From NCBI GenBank assembly GCA_964515115.1, contig CAZESB010000016.1, positions 1 through 16,839 on the forward strand: a stretch of DNA of 16,839 nucleotides, in the 5' to 3' direction. Below, piece after piece: positions 7,540 to 12,960 of the stretch. The notes beneath the pieces are model-generated. The model saw only the letters and a program-made list of their open reading frames with translations, did not search any database and had not been told where the DNA came from. The stretch comes from UBA1370 sp964515115. Its GTDB lineage: Bacteria; Patescibacteriota; Microgenomatia; UBA1400; PJMF01. Each line of letters begins with the position of its first letter. Position 1 is the stretch's first letter. The position numbers and the translations under genes are program-made.

Positions 7540-8841
7540 ATGAGCAATCCTCACGCGAATGCGGTCATTCAATTGGAGACAGTGGCGAACAAATTGCGCC
7601 CCGAGTATCAGGATCAGGACAGGTTTGAGGCAGCGGTGACGTTGCTCAAGCAGCCTCGGCAGGTTTTTGAGAGCCAGTTGCAGGTTAAGATGGATGATGG
7701 TAGGACTCAAACTTTTAAAGCTTATCGAGTCCAGCACAATAATGCTCGTGGTCCTTATAAAGGTGGTATTCGTTTTCATCCGCAGGTGACGCTGGATGAA
7801 GTGAAAGCCCTGGCTACCTGGATGACCTGGAAATGCGCTGTCACTGGTCTGCCTTATGGTGGCGCTAAAGGTGGGGTGGTGGTTGAGCCGGAAAAGTTGA
7901 GTGAGGCTGAGCTGCAGCGATTAAGCCGGGCTTATGCCAGGTTTGTGGCTGACAAAATTGGGTCGTGGATGGATGTGCCGGCGCCTGATGTTAACACTAA
8001 CGAGCAAATTATGGCCTGGATGGTGGATGAGTACGAAAAAGTGATGGCCGCAGCCAGCGCCGGCACAGGTGGTTTGCCAACAAACCCCTTAGCAGCTTTT
8101 ACCGGCAAACCGCTTGAGTTAGGCGGTTCGCAAGGCAGAACCGAGGCCACCGGTCTTGGCGGCTACTACATACTGGAAGAAGTTTACCAGCAGTACCAAA
8201 AACAAAAAGGTTGGCGTTCCCGGGCAGACGTGACGGTGGCCATTCAAGGCTTTGGTAATGTGGGTTATTGGTTCGCTAAACACGCCGCCGACAATGGTTT
8301 CAAGGTAGTGGCGGTTTCTGATTCTGGTGGTGGTATTTATTACCCTCAAGGCCTTAAGCCGGCCGAAGTTTTAGCCAATAAAAACAAAACCGGCCAACTT
8401 ACGGCCGCTGGGGCCAAAACCATCAGCAACGCCGAGCTGCTGGAACTGGCAGTAGCGGTGTTAGTGCCAGCGGCGTTGGAAAACGTCATTCACCAAGATA
8501 ACGTGGCCAAGATCAAAGCCGGCCTGATCATCGAGCTGGCCAACGGTCCGCTCACACCAGCGGCCGACAAAATTTTAGCCAAGAAAAAAATTCTGGTGGT
8601 GCCGGATGTGTTGGCCAACGCCGGCGGCGTCACCGTTTCCTACTTCGAGTGGGTGCAGAATCTCCAAGGCTACTACTGGAGCAAAGACGAGGTAGTGGCC
8701 AAGCTCCGCCCACTCATGACAGCAGCTTATCAGGGCATGAATGAACAGCTCAAGCGCCACCGGGTAGATGGCCGGACTGCTGTTTACCTCAGCGCCGTCA
8801 AAAAAGTTATTGAAGCGATGATGTTGCGCGGGACAGTTTAA
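7540..8841 (+). CDS. gdhA: Glutamate dehydrogenase (hexameric GluDH family)
   Basis: A 433-residue Glu/Leu/Phe/Val dehydrogenase. The substrate domain carries GPYKGGIRFHP (K74), LPYGGAKGG with the catalytic lysine K110, and PAPDVNTN with D150. The nucleotide-binding domain carries GFGNVG. It interconverts glutamate and 2-oxoglutarate plus ammonia using NAD(P)H. Length and motif order are typical. The ATG at 7540 is preceded by AAAGGAAAG. It follows the malic enzyme gene by 45 nt on the same strand and probably belongs to the same unit, linking malate/pyruvate and glutamate/2-oxoglutarate redox reactions in what is otherwise a thiol-redox operon. Cofactor specificity is not assigned. Confidence 0.94.
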   Translation: MSNPHANAVIQLETVANKLRPEYQDQDRFEAAVTLLKQPRQVFESQLQVKMDDGRTQTFKAYRVQHNNARGPYKGGIRFHPQVTLDEVKALATWMTWKCAVTGLPYGGAKGGVVVEPEKLSEAELQRLSRAYARFVADKIGSWMDVPAPDVNTNEQIMAWMVDEYEKVMAAASAGTGGLPTNPLAAFTGKPLELGGSQGRTEATGLGGYYILEEVYQQYQKQKGWRSRADVTVAIQGFGNVGYWFAKHAADNGFKVVAVSDSGGGIYYPQGLKPAEVLANKNKTGQLTAAGAKTISNAELLELAVAVLVPAALENVIHQDNVAKIKAGLIIELANGPLTPAADKILAKKKILVVPDVLANAGGVTVSYFEWVQNLQGYYWSKDEVVAKLRPLMTAAYQGMNEQLKRHRVDGRTAVYLSAVKKVIEAMMLRGTV

Positions 8842-8843
8842 AA

Positions 8844-8892
8844 CTTGACAAACTCAGCCCGCTCCAGGCTATTTTGCCTTTGCTTTGTCAAG
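8844..8892. repeat. Inverted repeat between gdhA and rpoD
   Basis: CTTGACAAA (8844-8852) is repeated in inverted form as TTTGTCAAG (8884-8892), with a smaller AGCC/GGCT pairing inside the loop followed by ATTTT. It lies right after the gdhA stop and just upstream of the rpoD -10 box. It could be a weak terminator of the gdhA transcript or a regulator site; neither is established. Confidence 0.35.
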
Positions 8893-8907
8893 AATTTCGT
8901 GTATAAT
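8880..8907 (+). promoter_or_regulatory. Promoter of rpoD
   Basis: A perfect TATAAT (8902-8907) is preceded at 16 nt by TTGCTT (8880-8885). Initiation near 8914 would give a leader of about 100 nt before the rpoD ATG, unlike the near-leaderless promoters elsewhere in this window. Confidence 0.6.
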
Positions 8908-9017
8908 TATACAGCTTAACATTAATCGATATTACCGCCACGACTGCCCGTGCCAGGACAGTCTGATTATTTCCAAAAAGCACCAACATCATCAAGCAAC
9001 AAGGATAACTTTATTGT
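8908..9017 (+). other. 5' leader of rpoD
   Basis: This ~100-nt untranslated stretch contains a small imperfect hairpin, GACTG/CAGTC around 8942-8963, and AAGGA about 12 nt before the start codon. I see no known riboswitch or protein-binding leader in it. Confidence 0.35.
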
Positions 9018-10268
9018 ATGGCTAAAAAGCAAGACAAAACTCCCAAAATTTCGAAAAATTCTAAAACCTCCAAGACTCCTAAGAAAAAAGTTGTCCCGGC
9101 AGTAGCACCTCCTACCGAGGAGACGCAAATTCTTAACCTGCTGCAAAACGCCGTTGTCACCATGACCAACAGCAAAAAAGTGCCGGAGTCTCTGAAGAAA
9201 GACCTGGATACTCTTTTCAAGCAGGCCAAAAAGCAAGGCTACATCATTCAGGACGATATTCTGGAAGTACTGGTTGAGCCGGAGAACTATCTCGAGGACC
9301 TTGACAATCTCTATGACAAGATCATGGAGAAAGGCATTGATATTTTTGAGTCTACGTCTGCTGATGAAGAAGATGAAGCCGAGGACACCGACGCGCTGGC
9401 CGAAGAGCTCGACCGGCTAACTTCACTGGGCAAGAAAAGTGTGGCCGATCCGGTGCGGATGTACCTCAAGGAGATCGGCCGGGTGCCGCTGTTGACCCGC
9501 GAGGAAGAAATCCGTTTGGCCCAGCGAGTTGAGGCCGGTGACATGAAGGCTAAGCAAGAGCTGATTGATGCCAACTTGCGCCTGGTAGTTTCAATTGCTA
9601 AGAAGTATATCGGCCGTGGCATGACTTTTTTGGACCTGATTCAGGAAGGCAACAAGGGCCTGATTCGGGCGGTGGAGAAGTTTGACTGGACTAAGGGCTT
9701 TAAGTTTTCTACTTATGCCACTTGGTGGATTCGCCAGGCTATTACCCGCTCGATTGCTGACCAAGCGCGGACGATTCGTATTCCGGTGCACATGGTTGAG
9801 ACCATCAACAAGCTGATGCGCACCAGCCGACGGCTGATGCAAGAGTTGGGTCGGGAGCCGACACCAGAGGAAATCGGTGAAGCCATGGAGATGGACCCCG
9901 AAAAGGTTAAGGAAATTTTCAAGATTGCTCAAAATACCACTTCGCTGGAAGCCCCCGTTGGTGATGGTGAAGATGATAGCACTCTCGGTGATTTTATCGC
10001 TGATGACCGCCAAGTGACGCCTTACGAAGCCACTTCTCAGCAGATGTTGCGCGAGAACGTTGAGGAAGTGCTGGAGGCGCTGTCTGACCGCGAGGCCAAG
10101 GTGCTGAAGATGCGCTTTGGTCTGGCCGGTAACAAAATGATGACGCTGGAGGAAGTCGGCAAGCAGTTTGGGGTGACGCGGGAGCGCATTCGCCAGATTG
10201 AGGCTAAAGCTTTGCGCAAGCTCAAGCACCCCAGTCGACGCAAAAAGCTGCAGGATTTTCTGGAGTAG
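9018..10268 (+). CDS. rpoD: RNA polymerase primary sigma factor RpoD/SigA
   Basis: A 416-residue group 1 sigma-70 factor. A Lys/Ser/Thr-rich start (1-30) precedes a region 1.1-like segment, and an acidic stretch (ADEEDEAEDTD) follows. Then come region 1.2 (DPVRMYLKEIGRVPLL from about 144), region 2 with NLRLVVSIAKKY, FLDLIQEGN and FSTYATWWIRQAI (the -10 recognition and melting helices), region 3, and region 4.2 with the HTH TLEEVGKQFGVTRERIRQIE that contacts -35 boxes. It directs core polymerase to housekeeping promoters. The intact regions 2.4 and 4.2 agree with the TATAAT/TTGACA-like boxes seen in the window. AAGGA 12 nt before the ATG is a somewhat distant Shine-Dalgarno sequence. Its stop is only 2 nt from the stop of a convergent small gene, leaving no room for a separate terminator. 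Confidence 0.96.
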   Translation: MAKKQDKTPKISKNSKTSKTPKKKVVPAVAPPTEETQILNLLQNAVVTMTNSKKVPESLKKDLDTLFKQAKKQGYIIQDDILEVLVEPENYLEDLDNLYDKIMEKGIDIFESTSADEEDEAEDTDALAEELDRLTSLGKKSVADPVRMYLKEIGRVPLLTREEEIRLAQRVEAGDMKAKQELIDANLRLVVSIAKKYIGRGMTFLDLIQEGNKGLIRAVEKFDWTKGFKFSTYATWWIRQAITRSIADQARTIRIPVHMVETINKLMRTSRRLMQELGREPTPEEIGEAMEMDPEKVKEIFKIAQNTTSLEAPVGDGEDDSTLGDFIADDRQVTPYEATSQQMLRENVEEVLEALSDREAKVLKMRFGLAGNKMMTLEEVGKQFGVTRERIRQIEAKALRKLKHPSRRKKLQDFLE

Positions 10269-10270
10269 AC

Positions 10271-10420
10271 TTATTCGGTTTTTTCAGCTTCTTCGGCTGG
10301 AGGGTTTTCTTCTGGTTCTTCTGGAAAGAGAAGGCCATAAGCTGTAATGGCTGTTTCTAAAATTGAATAAATTGTTTTAAGTTGTTGGTCTGTAACTTCT
10401 GGTTTTTCTTTTTCATTCAT
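10271..10420 (-). CDS. Small acidic protein of unknown function (49 aa)
   Basis: A 49-residue ORF beginning MNEKEKPEVTDQQLKTIYSI and ending in an acidic Pro/Glu-rich tail (PEEPEENPPAEEAEKTE). The ATG overlaps the stop of the preceding 62-aa gene by ATGA (10417-10420), a typical translational-coupling arrangement and the main reason to call both genes. The first half (QQLKTIYSILETAITAYGLLF) could form an amphipathic helix. I recognise no family. It converges on rpoD with 2 nt between the stops. Confidence 0.6.
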   Translation of the reverse strand: MNEKEKPEVTDQQLKTIYSILETAITAYGLLFPEEPEENPPAEEAEKTE

Positions 10421-10605
10421 GGTCTGAGTGGTATTATAACAAGCTTTTGTACTGTATTTGGGTCAACCGCTGTTTTTTTCTTGGGCAACTTAGGCAGTTC
10501 AGGCAATTTGATCAGTTGCTCAATCAAAGCTTTTGGCCATGGATTACCGTCTTCAACTGGAATAACTCCATACCGAGTTTCTGCTTCTTTGTCTTGAACT
10601 GTCAT
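10417..10605 (-). CDS. Small protein of unknown function (62 aa)
   Basis: A 62-residue ORF (MTVQDKEAETRYGVIPVEDG at the start) with a Leu/Pro/Lys segment KLPELPKLPKKK. Support for it being real is a GAGGT Shine-Dalgarno sequence a few nt before the ATG, an extended -10 promoter upstream and a 4-nt ATGA overlap with the following 49-aa gene. No domain is recognised. It lies between the 3' ends of rpoD and the IMPDH-like gene. A function linked to either neighbour is not evident. Confidence 0.6.
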   Translation of the reverse strand: MTVQDKEAETRYGVIPVEDGNPWPKALIEQLIKLPELPKLPKKKTAVDPNTVQKLVIIPLRP

Positions 10606-10637
10606 ATTACCTCATTTACTCTAAACTGGCAGCTGAA

Positions 10638-10646
10638 ATTATAGCA
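10638..10646 (-). promoter_or_regulatory. Extended -10 promoter of the small-gene pair
   Basis: Minus-strand TGCTATAAT is a consensus extended -10 element (TGnTATAAT). It lies 33 nt before the ATG of the 62-aa gene and after the stop of the IMPDH-like gene. No convincing -35 box is needed or seen. Confidence 0.5.
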
Positions 10647-10655
10647 GAAGTGGCG

Positions 10656-12158
10656 CTAATGAGTATTTTGCGAAAAAGCGCCGGCGGCGGTATTTTGCCT
10701 GATCGGTGAAGGGTTGAGCGCGTGGTAGGCGGTAATATTTTTGGCTCCCCGGAACACGAGGGACAGAATAATATCTTCAGTGAGATTGTGAACGTGGAAA
10801 GGAATGGTGGGGACGCCGTAGCTGAGGTGGTTCATGTAGGCTCGGCGGGTTTCGCCTTCCACAAAAGAAGGAATGTTGAACGGCAGCATTTTGTTATCAA
10901 GGTACTTGGTGCGGGCCGACGCCTCGCCGCCGTATGGCTTGAAGTATCGGCCTTTTTGGTCGATGCAGTAGAGCATCCCGCCCGGGGACTCAATGGTGCC
11001 GCCGGCAGCAATGCGGGAAACGCCAATACCGCTGGCGCCAAGCGCCAAAGTCGTAGCGATGTGATCACTGGCTCCACCCTCGACAATCACCGGAATTTTG
11101 ATTTTGCCGCGCATCTCCCAAAGCAGCATTGGCCAGTCTATGACCGAGCCGCTGCGGACGCCGGTAATGCACCGACCGCCACCGCCAATGCCGATATAAA
11201 GTCCGTCTGCGCCGGCTGCTTCGAGTTGGGCGGCTTGGTTGCTGTCCACCACTTGGCCGACAAATAGCTCAACTTCATCACCAAATTGCCGGCGCATCGC
11301 TTCAACCGTCCGCAGCGGCCCCAAGCCTGGCTCGGGGGAGTAAATCCGGAAAGTTCTGGCACCGGCTTGATAGAGCGCTTCAGCCCTGGGAAGGGCTTTT
11401 TCGGGCGTGGCGTCAATCACGCCCATGACGTTGTGCTGCCAGATTTTGAGAAGGAAAGTTTGCTCTGCTTTCGTTCGCCCGTGCAAAACTTCGCTTTTTT
11501 CCAGGGCGGCAAAAACAGCTTTGATCAAATCCGCCTGGCGCTGGGTTTCGCTAAACGGGCCGTTGCGCGGCACCCCCACCAACGACAGACACTGCGCCAT
11601 AGTGGCAATAGCGTAAACGCTGCCCCAAACGTCGGGCATAGCCGAGCCCACCAAAAGCGAACGGGCGTATTTACCCAACTTCACAAAAGGGCCTTCCTTG
11701 AGTCGCTCCTTGCGGGAAACTCGCTCACCTTGGGAGCCGACCACCCTGACACCCAGATCGGAAATAGAAACACCGACACCTTTTTTGGCCAAGTTTTCCA
11801 TAGCCTGGTTTTGGACAGCCGGCGGCGGTTGGAACTGGGATTGCTGCACTTTTTGCAGGGTTTTAATCCGCTCCGGATGATTGAGCAGTTCCAGAAAGTA
11901 CTGCCTCACTCGCAGAATTTTAAACATTTCCTCCGGAGGCAGCAGACCTTTTTTGTCATACTCGACTTCATCAAAAGGAGTAATCAGCATGCCCTGGCTG
12001 GGATAGGCCTCAAGACTTTCACGGCTCTCGGCGTACCAATACTGGAGGTAATCAGCGGGATTGTTTTCAAAAGGTGCCAACTTGGTGGTGATGAATTTTT
12101 CCCAGAGTTCCTGATCGCGGAAGGTGTTGAACGGAGGTACGCGCTGAGCTTTGCTCAC
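10656..12158 (-). CDS. IMP dehydrogenase/GMP reductase-family protein (divergent)
   Basis: A 500-residue protein whose C-terminal ~250 residues match the IMPDH/GMPR TIM barrel. AGADGLYIGIGGGGRCITG contains the phosphate-binding loop and a cysteine (C330) at the place of the catalytic Cys loop. PVIVEGGASDHIATTLALGASGIGVSR matches the ADGGI and second phosphate-binding segments, followed by a degenerate flap region (YFKPYGGEASART for KKYRGMGS). IMPDH oxidises IMP to XMP with NAD+; GMPR does the reductive deamination of GMP. No CBS pair is recognisable, and the first ~130 residues do not look like either enzyme, so the reaction is uncertain. I choose the GTG at 12158 because a promoter (TTGAAC, 17 nt, TACACT) puts transcript start exactly on it. 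An ATG at 12185 in frame would lie upstream of that -10 box. Confidence 0.75.
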   Translation of the reverse strand: MSKAQRVPPFNTFRDQELWEKFITTKLAPFENNPADYLQYWYAESRESLEAYPSQGMLITPFDEVEYDKKGLLPPEEMFKILRVRQYFLELLNHPERIKTLQKVQQSQFQPPPAVQNQAMENLAKKGVGVSISDLGVRVVGSQGERVSRKERLKEGPFVKLGKYARSLLVGSAMPDVWGSVYAIATMAQCLSLVGVPRNGPFSETQRQADLIKAVFAALEKSEVLHGRTKAEQTFLLKIWQHNVMGVIDATPEKALPRAEALYQAGARTFRIYSPEPGLGPLRTVEAMRRQFGDEVELFVGQVVDSNQAAQLEAAGADGLYIGIGGGGRCITGVRSGSVIDWPMLLWEMRGKIKIPVIVEGGASDHIATTLALGASGIGVSRIAAGGTIESPGGMLYCIDQKGRYFKPYGGEASARTKYLDNKMLPFNIPSFVEGETRRAYMNHLSYGVPTIPFHVHNLTEDIILSLVFRGAKNITAYHALNPSPIRQNTAAGAFSQNTH

Positions 12159-12164
12159 GGGGAT

Positions 12165-12193
12165 AGTGTAGCAGGGTAGTGGCAAAGGTTCAA
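12165..12193 (-). promoter_or_regulatory. Promoter of the IMPDH-like gene (leaderless type)
   Basis: On the minus strand TTGAAC (12188-12193), a 17-nt spacer and TACACT (12165-12170) are followed at 7 nt by the GTG start codon (12158). The -35 box overlaps the stop of the upstream 99-aa gene. Confidence 0.5.
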
Positions 12194-12489
12194 GATTTTC
12201 GCCATTTTTCCTGAAGTTCCTGCAAAGTTTCCCGTGCCTTTGAGTTTTCTAAGGCTAATTCCCAAGCAAGACTATAGGCCTTTGTTGGGTCTATCCCTCT
12301 CTCTATTAGTGCTAGATAAAAGTCTGTGGCGCTGATGTCCCCACTGGCGAACATTTTTTCCAACACTTCTTGAATTATCTTTCGAGATCGCTCCTCTTCT
12401 TCTGTAATTAAGTTGTCTGACACCTGGGGTGCAGAAACGGCTTTTTCCGCAGTATTTGTGGCTGGTGGCGATGTATTTTCGGAGTCCAT
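12190..12489 (-). CDS. Small protein of unknown function (99 aa)
   Basis: A 99-residue protein: a polar N-terminal tail rich in Ser, Thr, Pro and Ala (about 1-28), then a mostly helical, charged region (EEEERSRKIIQEVLEKMF ... LQELQEKWRKS). I choose the ATG at 12487-12489 because AAGG lies directly upstream and the longer frame adds 22 atypical residues that run into the tRNA promoter side. No family is recognised. It precedes the IMPDH-like gene by 31 nt, but that gene has its own promoter overlapping this stop. Confidence 0.6.
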   Translation of the reverse strand: MDSENTSPPATNTAEKAVSAPQVSDNLITEEEERSRKIIQEVLEKMFASGDISATDFYLALIERGIDPTKAYSLAWELALENSKARETLQELQEKWRKS

Positions 12490-12569
12490 CGGCCTTATTT
12501 TACTACACTTTTTTGAGTTCGGGCGGGTGGATTGCCCAAGTTGCATTTGTGGCAAACTTGGGGATTGTT

Positions 12570-12578
12570 TGCTACAAT
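12570..12578 (+). promoter_or_regulatory. Extended -10 promoter of tRNA-Asn
   Basis: TGCTACAAT (TGn plus TACAAT) lies about 30 nt before the tRNA 5' end on the same strand. No good -35 box is seen at 16-18 nt. Start near 12585 would give a ~24-nt 5' leader for RNase P removal. Confidence 0.5.
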
Positions 12579-12608
12579 AGCGTTCGTTCCTTAATAAGAT
12601 TAAGACGA

Positions 12609-12958
12609 TCCCCGATAGCTCAGCGGCAGAGCAGGAAGCTGTGGATTACTGCAGCCTGCAGTAGTAATACTGCAAGGAAAAGTTAGCAAGCAAGTGTTGT
12701 TTGCAACAAAAACAGGGTGAATTCAGGGAAGCCTACTGTTGAAACTAGTGTTTCTAACAATGGTAATCCTGAGCCAAGTCTTCGTCACGGCGGAGAAAGG
12801 TGCAGAGACTAGGTGTTTACACCCAGTGTCCGCCTCAGGCGGACCAGAGCGCCCTGCATCCACCACACTCTGGTGGATGATGATATAGTCCATGCTTTAT
12901 GGAAACATAGAGATTACATGTAACTTCAAGGTCGTAGGTTCGAATCCTACTCGGGGAG
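12609..12958 (+). tRNA. trnN: tRNA-Asn(GUU) interrupted by a group I intron
   Basis: The exons are 12609-12642 and 12921-12958. The acceptor arms TCCCCGA (12609-12615) and TCGGGGA (12951-12957) pair fully. The D arm is GCTC/GAGC with a short 7-nt loop containing GG. The T arm is GTAGG-TTCGAAT-CCTAC. After removal of 12643-12920 the anticodon loop reads CTGTTAA, giving anticodon GUU (Asn), discriminator G. The split falls between anticodon positions 35 and 36. The stem pair 27-43 would be G-A, a mismatch. CCA is not fully encoded (GCCT follows), so the CCA end must be added by an enzyme. The overall sequence strongly resembles bacterial tRNA-Asn. Confidence 0.93.
12643..12920 (+). other. Group I intron (IC3-like) in tRNA-Asn
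   Basis: A 278-nt self-splicing-type intron. P1: the exon end GCTGT pairs with the internal guide GCAGC (12651-12655), placing the required U-G wobble at the 5' splice site (U12642-G12651). P2 is a perfect TGCAGTA/TACTGCA hairpin (12657-12674). The core blocks AATCCTGAGCC (12765-12775), GGTGCAGAGACT (12799-12810) and GATATAGTCC (12882-12891) match those of the cyanobacterial and plastid tRNA-Leu(UAA) intron, subgroup IC3. P7 is GACTA/TAGTC (12807-12811 with 12886-12890). P9 is a GAAA-capped hairpin (12895-12912). The intron ends in G12920. There is no room for a homing endonuclease; peripheral hairpins such as GTCCGCC/GGCGGAC and CATCCACC/GGTGGATG decorate the 3' half. Confidence 0.92.
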
Positions 12959-12960
12959 CC
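12941..12960. other. Putative attachment site (tRNA-Asn 3' end)
   Basis: The tRNA 3' end, from the T loop to the acceptor stem, overlaps the last codons of the recombinase gene (stop at 12947-12949 on the minus strand). An element that targets this tRNA would restore its 3' end on integration. Inferred from position; no second copy of this sequence is present in the window, and the exact crossover is unknown. Confidence 0.4.

Noticed and set aside
9591..10229. A 212-codon open frame antisense to rpoD
   Set aside because: It is the shadow of a strongly conserved sigma factor gene; it shows no family resemblance and no initiation signal.
11286..12179. A 297-codon open frame antisense to the IMPDH-like gene
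   Set aside because: The minus-strand frame has clear IMPDH-family motifs and a promoter; the plus-strand frame has neither.
12643..12920. Could the tRNA interruption be an insertion sequence or a pseudogene break?
   Set aside because: The insert has P1 with the U-G splice pair, P2, P7, P9 and conserved core blocks of group I introns, and the exons join to a complete tRNA-Asn.
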